Shown here: in pieces, positions 52,673-62,061 of the stretch
Numbering within the stretch: the stretch's first letter is position 1
Layout: every line of letters starts with the position of its first letter
Source of the DNA: Desulforamulus aeronauticus DSM 10349
GTDB taxonomy: Bacteria > Bacillota > Desulfotomaculia > Desulfotomaculales > Desulfotomaculaceae
NCBI RefSeq assembly: GCF_900142375.1
Contig: NZ_FRAR01000016.1
Location: forward strand, 62,001 to 126,000
Reading direction: 5' to 3'
DNA: 64,000 bases
The notes under the pieces: generated by a model
Told to the model about the DNA's origin: nothing
The model's input: the letters and a program-made list of their open reading frames with translations, nothing else
The model's database searches: none
Position numbers and translations under genes: made by a program

Positions 52673-53476
52673 ATGCTGATGGTAAATCAAGACTGCATCA
52701 AGTGCGGGATATGTGCTGAAACATGTCCCGCCCGCATCATCGAGATGGGGCAGGATGGCCCAAGGTTACTTTATCCTACGGCTTGTATTAAATGTGGGCA
52801 TTGCGTGGCGGTTTGTCCCCAGGAGTGCTTGGACCATGAAAAGGTACCTCTGAGTAAACAAGTGTCCCGGGAAAATTATCCTGTTTTAGATCCACAGACG
52901 GCAGCCCATTTTTTAAGGGCCCGTCGTTCTATCAGGAACTATAAAAATGAAGCAGTGCCTAAAGAGAAGATGCTGCAATTGCTGGATGTGGCTAGATTTG
53001 CACCCTCGGGTGGCAATTCCCAAGGCTTATCTTATATCGTTGTCACCGAGCAAGCATTGCTGAAGCAGTTAACCGAATTAACGGTACGCTGGATGGAAGA
53101 GCAGCTTACAACGGGGCTAGCCTGGGCAAGGTATTATGAAGGTGTTGTACAAAGTTACCGTAAAACCGGGCGGGATATAATTTTACGGGGTGCCCCGGCC
53201 CTGATCATTGCAACGGCCCCGAAGAACTTTCGCTGGGGGCATGACAACACAAGATATTCTCTGGCTTACGCAGAGTTATACGCTCCGACGCTGGGGTTAG
53301 GTTCCTGTTGGGCAGGTTATTTTGAAATATGTGCCGCCTCCGGTTATCCCGAAATCTATAAGTTGCTGGGCATTGAGGAGGACCTAACGGTGACGGGTGC
53401 GATCATGGTTGGTTGCCCTGCCTACCACTATCACCGGTTGGTTGATCGGAATCCCTTACAGGTAACCTGGAAGTAA
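52673..53476 (+). CDS. Ferredoxin-nitroreductase fusion protein
   Basis: The N-terminal 2[4Fe-4S] domain (Cys 8, 11, 14, 18 and 38, 41, 44, 48) is fused to an FMN nitroreductase domain (about 75-267) starting RARRSIRNYKNE. Ferredoxin can pass electrons straight to the flavin. RBS GGAGG precedes ATG 52673. It follows the flavin reductase gene by 25 bp and probably is induced by the same HxlR regulator. Confidence 0.92.
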   Translation: MLMVNQDCIKCGICAETCPARIIEMGQDGPRLLYPTACIKCGHCVAVCPQECLDHEKVPLSKQVSRENYPVLDPQTAAHFLRARRSIRNYKNEAVPKEKMLQLLDVARFAPSGGNSQGLSYIVVTEQALLKQLTELTVRWMEEQLTTGLAWARYYEGVVQSYRKTGRDIILRGAPALIIATAPKNFRWGHDNTRYSLAYAELYAPTLGLGSCWAGYFEICAASGYPEIYKLLGIEEDLTVTGAIMVGCPAYHYHRLVDRNPLQVTWK

Positions 53477-53514
53477 AGATAAATTTAGAAGAATCGTCTC
53501 CTTCAGTCAAAGAG

Positions 53515-53556
53515 AAGGGGGGTGCAAAACTACTTTCTTGCACCCCCCTTTTTGTC
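53515..53556. terminator. Bidirectional terminator after the fusion gene
   Basis: Perfect 12-bp stem AAGGGGGGTGCA/TGCACCCCCCTT (53515-53526 with 53539-53550), then TTTG. It serves the convergent binding-protein gene too. Confidence 0.9.
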
Positions 53557-53565
53557 AACTGGTTC

Positions 53566-54522
53566 CTATTTTGGCAAATCACCAAACCACTTTTGACAAA
53601 TCTCTGCATACTCTCCGCTTGCTATTATCTTTTGCAAGCCGCTATTAATCTTACCCAGTAGTTCAGGGTTGTTTTGGGCTACGGCAATACCCATCTCCTC
53701 TGGGGAAATCCTTTCAGCAAGCAGCTTAACATCCTGATTGTTGGCACGAAGATAGGCGACTGCCGAGGGAAAATCGCAGATAACAGCATCTACCTGTCCA
53801 TTTTTCAATTCTGTTAGGGTCTGTTCAATCGTATCAAAGGAAGAAAGTTTAGCGGAAGACTGCTGTTCTACAAACATTTGGGCATAGGTACCTGCCTGTA
53901 CGGCAACGTTTTTGCCTGCCAGATCAGAGAATTTGTTAATACTGTTGTTATTGGATTTTACAGCAATGACAAGACCGAAAGTAAAGTAGGGTTGGGAAAA
54001 TAAAAATCTCTTTTGCCGCTCATTGGTAACGGTAATGCCGGAAATGACTGCATCTACTTGATTCGCCATCAAAGAGGGGAAAAGTTGATCAAAGGAAACG
54101 CTTTTAAATTCCACCTCCAGGCCCGTGGTCCTGGCAATGGCCTGCATGATGTCGATATCAAACCCGGAAAATATGTTGTCAGGTTCTAAAGACTCAAAGG
54201 GTGGAAAGGTAGGATCGCAGCCAACCACAATTTTAGGTTTGCTGGAAGCGGGTGCTTCACCAATCCAGATACGTAAAGTGCTCTCCTCCCATGTTACCGG
54301 CTGGCCCAGTGATTCAGCCACAAAACGCAGGGGAACATAGGTGGTACCTTGATAGACAAAGGATGGCTGGCCCTGGGCGGGAGTTTGCTCAATGCCGTCA
54401 ACAAAAAACTTTAGGGGCAGGGGCTGCACGGTGATCGGTTGTTCCGCTGCCAGAACGGTAGAACTAAGGAAGAACGTTGCCATAAACAGGCTCAAGAGAA
54501 GTAGCAATAGACGTTTCTTCAA
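53566..54522 (-). CDS. Amino-acid-type solute-binding protein with stalk domain
   Basis: A signal peptide (about 1-25, VLAAE) is followed by a copper-amine-oxidase-N-like domain (about 35-92; FVYQGTTYVPLRFVAESLGQ) and a family-3 solute-binding domain (about 96-318; GCDPTFPPFESLEP, GFDIDIMQAIAR). No permease or ATPase is adjacent, so it may be a chemosensor or wall-bound scavenger. RBS AGGTGA precedes the ATG. The fusion is unusual. Confidence 0.87.
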   Translation of the reverse strand: MKKRLLLLLLSLFMATFFLSSTVLAAEQPITVQPLPLKFFVDGIEQTPAQGQPSFVYQGTTYVPLRFVAESLGQPVTWEESTLRIWIGEAPASSKPKIVVGCDPTFPPFESLEPDNIFSGFDIDIMQAIARTTGLEVEFKSVSFDQLFPSLMANQVDAVISGITVTNERQKRFLFSQPYFTFGLVIAVKSNNNSINKFSDLAGKNVAVQAGTYAQMFVEQQSSAKLSSFDTIEQTLTELKNGQVDAVICDFPSAVAYLRANNQDVKLLAERISPEEMGIAVAQNNPELLGKINSGLQKIIASGEYAEICQKWFGDLPK

Positions 54523-54649
54523 GAAACATCACCTCCAAGATTTGTTGTTAGTAACATTATTTAGACGACAAAGGGAAGAACCCTTTAAAATTTATAGAGG
54601 TTTCTTACTCAGTGGGATATAATGGTAGGAAAAACGGGAGGGAAGAAAA

Positions 54650-56398
54650 TTGAAAAAGCATCGAATAGCCGGGCTTGCACTGGCCCTAGGTCTTCTAATG
54701 ATCTCTCCGGCAGCGGCCAGTGAAGGCATGCCAGAGGTGGTGTTGGGAGACGTGCAGGTAACCATCCAGCCGGCGGAGCACCAAGCCGAGCCGACTCAAA
54801 TAACCGTTTCCTCCTCGAGGCCTGTCGTAACAGATGCCCAGCAAAGAATACTGGAAAAATATTATCAAATACTGCCGGAACTGAAAAAACTAACCCTGCA
54901 GACGGCAGGAGAATCTAGCATTGAGGGTACCTGGGACTTTCAATTTTATCAAACACCGCCCCAGGGCAGCTCACCTGTTTGGGCAGCCAATGCACAGTTA
55001 ATTGTGGCTGCCAATACCGGCGAGCTTGAGATACTGCGTATCTCCCATCCCCAGTGGGCCACAGAAGAACTGCCCCCGGCGGAACTAGCCAAACAGCAGG
55101 CAGCTCAATTTATCAAGCAGCTGATGGGGGACAAGGCAGACCTGTACCGGTTGAACCCATCTTTAGGCTACGGAGGATCCAGTAGCAGTGACAGTGAGGG
55201 GAATGAACTGCATTGGAGTACAGCATCGGTAAGCTTTGATCCGGTGATTAATGGAATTCCCGTGCTGTACAATGAACTGCAGGTAGATGTGGATGCTGCC
55301 GGACGGATAACCGGTTTTTATCGGCACCAATCCGCTCTGCGAGATGTCAGCAGCTTTCCAGACCCGGCCAAAGCCATCAGCCAGCCAGTGGCAGCGGCTA
55401 TCATGAATCAATTAATCCAAATGAAGCTGCGCTACGTACAGCACCAACCTTTGCAATACGCACCAGGATGGTCGAATAAACCGCGGGAGACCCGCCCGGT
55501 TCTTATGTATATACCGGAGTTTGAGAGTGCCATTGATGCCTTTACCGGCAAACCTGCATGGGGTGAGGATTATCTAAGCAGTCAAGGAGAGCGGGTGAAG
55601 CTGACCGGCGCAGGCAAGCCGTTATTTGCCCAAACCTCGGAAGAAGCGGCTAAAATATTGACGGAAGAATTTAACGTAGATATGAGTAAGCTGGAGTTTG
55701 AGCAGCTATTTGAGCGGGAGGACGTACTCCAGGGGGATAAGAAATATAAACACTATCTGTGGCGGACCGCTGGTGACGCAGAGGTTGGCATGAACCGTAA
55801 GTATGTACAACTCCACACGGTTGCGGCTACCGGTGAAATTTTGCGCTTTAGCGTGCAAGAGGATGTAACGGTGGATGAAGAAGCAAGGGTTTCTCCAGAA
55901 CTGCTGCGGCAAAAGGCGGTGCAGTTGGTAGAAAATTATTTGCCAGCCGGTGCAGCGGAAATGGAGTTAGTAACCTTTAATTTTTCTGCAGTGCCTGACT
56001 GGGTGGACAAGCAGCAATTGAAAAAAGAAAAATTACCGCAACCCACTACGAGTTTTGTATTTTATCCCCTGCACCAAGGGATTCCGGTGAGTGACGGGGC
56101 TTATGCCGTTTCAGTGAATAACATAACCGGTGAGGTGACGGAGTATGCCAAAGGTGGTTTGGATACAGCTGTTACGCTGCCGGATAGCCAGGGGGTTGTT
56201 GCTGCTGAAGTTGCCAGGGCAGAGTATCTAAAAAACCATCCCCTGCAGCTGATATATCGCTGGCCTGAATGGTTTGGGCAGAGAGCGGCAAAACCCGAAT
56301 TAGTGTATATGTTGAACGCCGACATAGGTTGGGGCTATATTGATGCATTCACAGGCAAAACAGTCATGATCCAGAACGGTAGCACACAGAATCCGTAA
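54650..56398 (+). CDS. Secreted YcdB/YcdC repeat protein
   Basis: Signal peptide about 1-24 (AAASE). Repeated PepSY-like/YcdB modules follow, each ending in a motif of the type FESAIDAFTGKP (near residue 295) or IGWGYIDAFTGKT (C-terminus). Such proteins in spore-formers act in the envelope; the exact role is unclear. TTG 54650 is 9 nt behind GGGAGGG. It precedes a two-component system and may be part of the same regulon. Confidence 0.83.
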   Translation: MKKHRIAGLALALGLLMISPAAASEGMPEVVLGDVQVTIQPAEHQAEPTQITVSSSRPVVTDAQQRILEKYYQILPELKKLTLQTAGESSIEGTWDFQFYQTPPQGSSPVWAANAQLIVAANTGELEILRISHPQWATEELPPAELAKQQAAQFIKQLMGDKADLYRLNPSLGYGGSSSSDSEGNELHWSTASVSFDPVINGIPVLYNELQVDVDAAGRITGFYRHQSALRDVSSFPDPAKAISQPVAAAIMNQLIQMKLRYVQHQPLQYAPGWSNKPRETRPVLMYIPEFESAIDAFTGKPAWGEDYLSSQGERVKLTGAGKPLFAQTSEEAAKILTEEFNVDMSKLEFEQLFEREDVLQGDKKYKHYLWRTAGDAEVGMNRKYVQLHTVAATGEILRFSVQEDVTVDEEARVSPELLRQKAVQLVENYLPAGAAEMELVTFNFSAVPDWVDKQQLKKEKLPQPTTSFVFYPLHQGIPVSDGAYAVSVNNITGEVTEYAKGGLDTAVTLPDSQGVVAAEVARAEYLKNHPLQLIYRWPEWFGQRAAKPELVYMLNADIGWGYIDAFTGKTVMIQNGSTQNP

Positions 56399-56484
56399 GC
56401 GCTAAAGCCAACAGTCCCAAGTAACGGTAGTGAAGCTACCTGCCTGCCATAAAACGACAGTTGTCATAGGCGGTAAGATAAGAG

Positions 56485-56519
56485 AAAATGCATGTAACGA
56501 TGCATTTTTTCTTTTTTCT
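56485..56519 (+). terminator. Terminator before the second two-component system
   Basis: AAAATGCAT (56485-56493) pairs with ATGCATTTT (56500-56508), followed by a run of T and C. It is 90 bp after the YcdB-type gene and 20 bp before the response regulator start, so it could attenuate read-through. Confidence 0.65.
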
Positions 56520-56538
56520 AAATAGGGAGTGGTTACAG

Positions 56539-57246
56539 ATGCAGGAACGAGTGTTGATTGTTGAGGATGAGGCGTCTATCCGGCAATTCATTATTATTAA
56601 TCTTAAACGCAATAATTTTGAGGTGGCAGAAGCCTACAGCGGTGAAGAGGCACTGGAAAAAGTAAGGTCCTTCCGGCCCCAGGTGGTTGTTTTAGACATT
56701 ATGCTGCCGGGTATAGACGGCTTTACCGTTTGCCAGCGGTTGCGGGAGGAATGGCCGACGGTAGCAATTATCATGTTAACAGCCAGGGGGCAGGATATGG
56801 ACAAAGTGATGGGCTTGGAGTTAGGCGCGGACGATTACCTGGTGAAACCCTTTAATCCCCTGGAATTAGTGGCGAGAATTCGTTCCATACTGAGACGAGT
56901 GCAGATTGGTCACCAGGAGGAGAAGAGCGAAATCATCCGGGCACCCTTTCGCTTAGAAATGAGGTCCCAGAGACTGTTTAAAAATGACCAACCAATTGAC
57001 CTGACACCCAGGGAATTTTCGCTGTTGAAAATGTTTTTAGAAAAGAATAACCAGGCTTTAAGCCGAGATACTATTTTAGATCTTGTCTGGGGAGAAGACT
57101 ATGTGGGTGACACCAAGACGGTTGATGTCCATATCAGAAGGCTTAGAGAAAAAATTGAGGACAACCCTTCCGAGCCGTACTATCTAGAGACTGTCTGGGG
57201 CTATGGCTACCGCTGGCGGGAGGGTGAATCGTTTGCAGGGCATTAG
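56539..57246 (+). CDS. OmpR/PhoB-family response regulator
   Basis: Receiver with D53 (VVLDIMLPG), Thr in MLTARGQD and Lys in LVKPFN, then a winged HTH ending ETVWGYGYRWREG. ATG 56539 is preferred, with GGGAGTGG upstream; the frame opens earlier, but the extra Phe-rich residues overlap the terminator. It overlaps the kinase gene by 14 nt. Confidence 0.94.
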   Translation: MQERVLIVEDEASIRQFIIINLKRNNFEVAEAYSGEEALEKVRSFRPQVVVLDIMLPGIDGFTVCQRLREEWPTVAIIMLTARGQDMDKVMGLELGADDYLVKPFNPLELVARIRSILRRVQIGHQEEKSEIIRAPFRLEMRSQRLFKNDQPIDLTPREFSLLKMFLEKNNQALSRDTILDLVWGEDYVGDTKTVDVHIRRLREKIEDNPSEPYYLETVWGYGYRWREGESFAGH

Positions 57247-58609
57247 AAAAAGACTGGTTACCAGCTACTTACTGGTAATTTTCTTAACCGTATTTATTTT
57301 AGAAGCATTATTGTTGATTGGTATTAGACAGTACTATGTAGACAATGTCAAAGAAATTATGCGGCAACAGGCGGAGGTTACCGCTAACTTTTATAATTTG
57401 TATTTAGCAGGTTCTGATTTGGTCAGGGAAGCACCCTTCCTTTATGATAGTTTTTCCCAGGTAACCACGGCCCAAGTCCAGATCGTTGATCAGCAAGGTG
57501 TTTTATTAGTAGCGTCACCGGGGCTAGACCGGGGAGAGCAAGTGAACCTGCCAGACGTACAAAGGGCCTTAGCCGGTGAACCAGGGGACTGGCAGGGTGT
57601 CTTATCCCCAACCAATGAACCAATATTAGCCGTTACGCAACCGCTGAAAGCAGGGGAACAAGTGGTAGGGGCGGTTAGGTTACTAACTTCCTTAACTGGG
57701 GTCAATGAAGTTATCCAAAGAGTGGCCTTACTGCTGGTGACCATTGGCCTGGCGGTATTGCTGCTAGGAGCAGGTGTCAGTATGTATCTATCCTCCACCA
57801 TTACGAGACCGGTTGAGCGCATAACCGGGGTAGCACTGCAGATGGCCAAAGGCAGGTTTAATGAACGGGCAGCCAAGGATTATGATGATGAAATTGGTAA
57901 GCTAGCGGATACTTTAAATTATATGGCCGGAGAGATCGCTAGGCAGGACCACCTAAAAAACCAATTTATTGCGTCAATCTCCCATGAACTGCGGACACCC
58001 CTGACTGCTATCAAGGGATGGGCTGTTACACTGAGGGGCAGTTTGGAAAACAAAGCGGAAATGTTGGCGGGACTGACCATCATTGAAAAGGAAAGTGACA
58101 GGTTAACTTCCCTGGTTGAAGAACTTTTGGATTTTTCCAAGCTAGCGGCCGGGAAGATAACTTTAGCCAGGGATTTGGTGAATGCAGGAGAGCTACTCAG
58201 TTCCCTAGCGAAAATGGTTACACCCAGGGCCTTGCGTCAGGGCATACATCTAGTGGTAGATATTCAGGAGGAGATACCGGCAATACAGGCGGATGCCAAT
58301 CGGCTAAAACAAGTGCTGATTAACTTGTTAGATAATGCCTTTAAATTTACCCCAACCGGAGGAAGTATCAGCATCACTGCGTTGTCAAACAATCAGGCCT
58401 TGATTATCAGGGTTAGCGACACCGGGGCGGGGATAGCCGCCAATCACTTACCCAGAGTCAAAGAGAGATTTTATAAGGCCAGTGCTCACTCCGGCAGTGG
58501 GTTGGGTTTAGCCATTTGTGATGAGATCATTAAACTGCACGGTGGTGAACTTACACTTGCCAGTGAAGGGGGACAGGGTACCAGAGCAGAAGTGATGCTT
58601 CCCCTGTAA
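57233..58609 (+). CDS. Two-component sensor histidine kinase
   Basis: Two membrane segments (about 10-31 and 165-187) flank an external sensor domain of about 130 residues. HAMP (about 188-240), HisKA with H251 in ISHELRTPLTA, and HATPase (NAFKFTPTGG, DTGAGIAA, GSGLGLAIC) follow. TTG 57233 lies 8 nt after GCGGGAGGG; GTG 57224 is too close to that RBS. The PhoR/ResE-like plan suggests sensing of an envelope condition. Confidence 0.93.
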   Translation: MQGIRKRLVTSYLLVIFLTVFILEALLLIGIRQYYVDNVKEIMRQQAEVTANFYNLYLAGSDLVREAPFLYDSFSQVTTAQVQIVDQQGVLLVASPGLDRGEQVNLPDVQRALAGEPGDWQGVLSPTNEPILAVTQPLKAGEQVVGAVRLLTSLTGVNEVIQRVALLLVTIGLAVLLLGAGVSMYLSSTITRPVERITGVALQMAKGRFNERAAKDYDDEIGKLADTLNYMAGEIARQDHLKNQFIASISHELRTPLTAIKGWAVTLRGSLENKAEMLAGLTIIEKESDRLTSLVEELLDFSKLAAGKITLARDLVNAGELLSSLAKMVTPRALRQGIHLVVDIQEEIPAIQADANRLKQVLINLLDNAFKFTPTGGSISITALSNNQALIIRVSDTGAGIAANHLPRVKERFYKASAHSGSGLGLAICDEIIKLHGGELTLASEGGQGTRAEVMLPL

Positions 58610-58714
58610 CCTTTCTGTAACTATTTTTAACCCTTTGCTAACCCTTTTTGTCCGCTGTTATTTTATACTAAGGGTAGTTCCGGAACCAACACACTGTTGC
58701 ACGAGGAGACTACG

Positions 58715-59824
58715 ATGAAAATAAAATTAGGTCTGACAGCTATTGTTTTAGCGGGTGCCCTGATCTGGTCTGGCTGTTCCATGCTCCCATCCCCCGGGGA
58801 AGTTATTCAACCACCCAAGCAGGCCGGTGCCCAGGAAGAGAAAGATTTGGAATTAAATAATTATGTACAAAAACTATTACCCGCAGGAGCTAAGTTAGCG
58901 GTGCCAGCCTATCCCGCGGGGGCAAAAGCGATCCAAAAGGCAGATGTAGACGGTGATGGTAAAGAGGAAGTTGTGGTAACCTACAGCATTGGCTCTAATC
59001 CTGCTCAGTTAAAGGTGTCCGTTTTTAAAGAAGATAAAGAGGTCTGGACCTATGATGGGCAAGGTTATGGCCTGGACTGCTTTAGTATCACTGACCTGAC
59101 CGGAGATAAAAAGCCGGAGCTTTTGTTGGGTTGGACAGTAGGTGCTTCAGCGGGCAACGGGCTGGATATCTTTACCTGGGATCATAATACTCTGAAGAGA
59201 GTAACAGGCATTGGTTATCATAAGCTAGAAATAGAAGATATGCCCGGTCCTAACGGGACGGATGGAAAAGCGGAAATTGCCCTCTGGCAGAAGGATACAG
59301 GACAGGCATATGTTATTGAAGTACTGCGTTGGCAGGATAACGACCTGGCCCTTGCCGAGGACGTTTATCCCTACTACTTTAAAAGGGTGGTAGAGTATTA
59401 CGGCCACAGAGTTAAGGAAATGCCCGATGCTGCTTTTTACTGGTACTACCTAGCTGATGCCCAGGTAAAAAGCAACCTACCAGCAGAGGCCATGAAGTCC
59501 ATTGAGACTGGAGTAGCCCTCAAGCTCGATTACCCGAAGGATTATCAATGGCATATTGTTAAAGGAGCAGCCTTCAATAAGCTGGGTAAATATCAAGAGG
59601 CCATCACAGAATTACAAAAGGGCATTACCAGCTTGGAGGCAAGCAATATTGCTTTCGAAAGGACCCATCTGAGCCAAGCTTACCTGGAAATGGCTCGTAG
59701 TTATCAAGGGATGAAGGACTATGATAAAAGTGAAAAGGCCGCTGAGAAAGCCAAAGAAATTACCCAAAGTACTTTAGTAAAAGACACAGCTCAACCACAA
59801 TTGAGAAGTTTACCTGGCAATTAA
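58715..59824 (+). CDS. Lipoprotein with FG-GAP-like and TPR motifs
   Basis: Lipobox IWSGC with lipidated C21. Calcium-loop-like motifs DVDGDGKEE and DLTGDKKPE at about 75-140 indicate FG-GAP-type repeats, and TPR-like helices (YYLADAQVKSNLPAEAMKSIE; GAAFNKLGKYQEAITELQKG) occupy about 245-345. It follows the kinase gene by 105 bp and may be part of its regulon. Start is ATG 58715 behind GAGGAGA. Confidence 0.8.
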   Translation: MKIKLGLTAIVLAGALIWSGCSMLPSPGEVIQPPKQAGAQEEKDLELNNYVQKLLPAGAKLAVPAYPAGAKAIQKADVDGDGKEEVVVTYSIGSNPAQLKVSVFKEDKEVWTYDGQGYGLDCFSITDLTGDKKPELLLGWTVGASAGNGLDIFTWDHNTLKRVTGIGYHKLEIEDMPGPNGTDGKAEIALWQKDTGQAYVIEVLRWQDNDLALAEDVYPYYFKRVVEYYGHRVKEMPDAAFYWYYLADAQVKSNLPAEAMKSIETGVALKLDYPKDYQWHIVKGAAFNKLGKYQEAITELQKGITSLEASNIAFERTHLSQAYLEMARSYQGMKDYDKSEKAAEKAKEITQSTLVKDTAQPQLRSLPGN

Positions 59825-59861
59825 TGGTTGGCATAGCTTCCGACAGATATGTAATGGTGTA

Positions 59862-59911
59862 GGGAAGAATGACTTTAGCAATCTTGCGGAGTTATTCTTC
59901 CCTTTTTATTG
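59862..59911 (+). terminator. Terminator after the lipoprotein gene
   Basis: GGGAAGAATGAC (59862-59873) pairs with GTTATTCTTCCC (59891-59902) with one wobble, then TTTTTATT. Confidence 0.85.
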
Positions 59912-60002
59912 ACAAAAGGCAGCCGACACATTATAGTATTCGTAATTAGGAACACTAATATTTTTAAAAATCTAAGCCCCCAGAAAATAGTGTGGTGATA
60001 GC

Positions 60003-60704
60003 ATGGATATCAACGAATTACTTGTGCATTTCAATCTAACCAGGCAGGAAGCCACTATCTATACAACACTGTATGCAGAAGGCGAACTGACTGGTTATGA
60101 GGTGGCGAAACTAACGGGTATCTCCCGTTCTAATACATACACCTCCCTGGCGGGGCTGGTGGAAAAAGGGGCAGCCTATGTAATTGAAGGAACAGCTACC
60201 CGCTACACGCCGGTTCGGATAGAAGATTTTTGTGATAACAAAATTCGGCAACTGCAGCAGATCAAACAGGACTTACTCAAAGGGATGCCCAGTAAAAGAG
60301 AAGAGACGGATGGATACATTACCATCAAAGGTGAGAAACATATTTTAGAAAAGATGAGAAATATGGTCGCTCGGGCTAAGGAGCGAGTGTATCTTTCTGT
60401 AGCTAGGCCAACCCTTTCCTTTATTCTGGCGGAATTAAAGGATGGACTGGCGAGAGGTTTAAAAATTGTCATCATTACCAATCACCCCTTTGAACTGGCT
60501 GGAGCCATCGTCTATCATGCCGAAAAGCCACCGCATCAAATCAGATTGATCGTAGATTCCAGCAATGTTTTAACGGGAGATATAGCGGACGGTGATTTTT
60601 CAACCTGTCTGTATTCGAAAAAGAAAAACCTGGTGGAACTAATCAAAGAGTCAATAAAAAATGAGATAACGTTGATAGATTTAACGAAAGGACAGGGATC
60701 ATGA
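60003..60704 (+). CDS. TrmB-family transcriptional regulator
   Basis: The N-terminal winged HTH (about 1-70; LTRQEATIYTTLYAEGELTG, LTGISRSNTYTSLAGL) is of TrmB type. The C-terminal part (about 100-230) resembles the phospholipase-D-like ligand domain of such regulators. It overlaps the lysA gene by 4 nt (ATGA), so both are coupled and the regulator probably controls this small operon. Ligand unknown. Confidence 0.86.
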   Translation: MDINELLVHFNLTRQEATIYTTLYAEGELTGYEVAKLTGISRSNTYTSLAGLVEKGAAYVIEGTATRYTPVRIEDFCDNKIRQLQQIKQDLLKGMPSKREETDGYITIKGEKHILEKMRNMVARAKERVYLSVARPTLSFILAELKDGLARGLKIVIITNHPFELAGAIVYHAEKPPHQIRLIVDSSNVLTGDIADGDFSTCLYSKKKNLVELIKESIKNEITLIDLTKGQGS

Positions 60705-61966
60705 AAAAGACATTTGTAAATTTAGCACAGCTACAGGAGATCACCCAACAATATCCTACACCATTTCATTTATACGATGAAAAGGGGATTCGAGAAAATG
60801 CACGCAGATTGCAGCGGGCATTTCAATGGAATAAAGGCTTTAAGGAGTATTTTGCGGTCAAGGCTACGCCGAACCCTGCCATCCTGAATATCTTAAAGGA
60901 AGAGGGTTGTGGTGCGGATTGTTCATCCTTTACAGAATTAATGTTGGCCCAGGCCGTAGGCTTTACAGGGGATGAAATAATGTTTTCCTCAAATGTAACC
61001 CCCGTGGAGGATTTTGCTTACGCCAACAAGCTTAATGCCATGATTAACTTTGATGACATAACGCATATTGATTTCTTTAATCAGATCGCCGATATGCCGG
61101 AAACCATTAGCCTGCGTTATAATCCAGGCGGCGAATTTAAAATCAGTAATGCCATTATGGACAACCCTGGTGAGGCCAAATATGGGTTAACTCGTGAACA
61201 GTTAACAGAGGGCATTAAGAAACTGCAGAATTTGGGAGTTAAGCACTTTGGTTTGCATGCATTTCTGGCCAGCAATACCACAACCAATGAATATTACCCG
61301 GAACTGGCCAAGATTCTATTTAAAACCGCGGTAGAACTTAAGCAAGAAACCGGTGCCCATATTTCCTTTATCAATCTATCGGGCGGGGTGGGTATACCCT
61401 ATCGTCCCGAGCAGGAACCGGCGGATATCATGGCCATCGGCGAGGGAGTTAGGCAGGCTTATCAAGAAGTGCTGACACCGGCAGGGATGGATGACGTGGC
61501 CATCTACACCGAGCTAGGCAGATTTATGCTAGGCCCCTACGGTTGTCTGGTAACAACTGCCTTGCATGAGAAACACATACACAAGGACTATATTGGCCTG
61601 GATGCCTGTGCCGCCAACCTGATGCGGCCGGCTATGTATGGTGCCTATCATTATATCACCGTGATGGGCAAGGAAAATCTCCCTTGTGATCATAAATATG
61701 ATATTACAGGCGGTCTCTGCGAAAACAATGATAAATTTGCTGTCGATCGCATGTTACCGAAAATTGATCTTGGGGATTTGCTGGTCATACATGACACCGG
61801 GGCCCACGGTTTTGCCATGGGTTACAATTATAATGGCAAGCTGCGTTCGGCAGAGGTTTTACTGAAAGAAGACGGCAGCACCGAACTGATCCGCCGGGCG
61901 GAAACACCTGCGGATTATTTTGCTACCCTGAATTGTACCGAATACTTCAAAAAATCATTGTTTTAG
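60701..61966 (+). CDS. lysA: Diaminopimelate decarboxylase-family enzyme
   Basis: PLP-dependent fold-type III decarboxylase. PLP lysine is in YFAVKATPNP; LNLSGGVG-type glycine motif reads INLSGGVGIPY; GRFMLGPYG is present. The C-terminal catalytic motif, usually CES, is CENND here. Substrate is most likely meso-diaminopimelate, giving lysine, but a related amino acid is possible because the gene has its own TrmB regulator and lies apart from other lysine genes. Length 421 aa. Confidence 0.85.
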   Translation: MKKTFVNLAQLQEITQQYPTPFHLYDEKGIRENARRLQRAFQWNKGFKEYFAVKATPNPAILNILKEEGCGADCSSFTELMLAQAVGFTGDEIMFSSNVTPVEDFAYANKLNAMINFDDITHIDFFNQIADMPETISLRYNPGGEFKISNAIMDNPGEAKYGLTREQLTEGIKKLQNLGVKHFGLHAFLASNTTTNEYYPELAKILFKTAVELKQETGAHISFINLSGGVGIPYRPEQEPADIMAIGEGVRQAYQEVLTPAGMDDVAIYTELGRFMLGPYGCLVTTALHEKHIHKDYIGLDACAANLMRPAMYGAYHYITVMGKENLPCDHKYDITGGLCENNDKFAVDRMLPKIDLGDLLVIHDTGAHGFAMGYNYNGKLRSAEVLLKEDGSTELIRRAETPADYFATLNCTEYFKKSLF

Positions 61967-61992
61967 GGGTATAAATATCGTAAAGTGAAGTT

Positions 61993-62035
61993 AGACAGGC
62001 CTTATTCCTAAAAGAGGAATTCAGGCCTGTCTTCA
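61993..62035 (+). terminator. Terminator after lysA
   Basis: AGACAGGCCT (61993-62002) pairs with AGGCCTGTCT (62023-62032), with inner ATTCCT/AGGAAT. Confidence 0.8.
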
Positions 62036-62061
62036 ACTATCTGGTAAAAGGAGGAGATACC

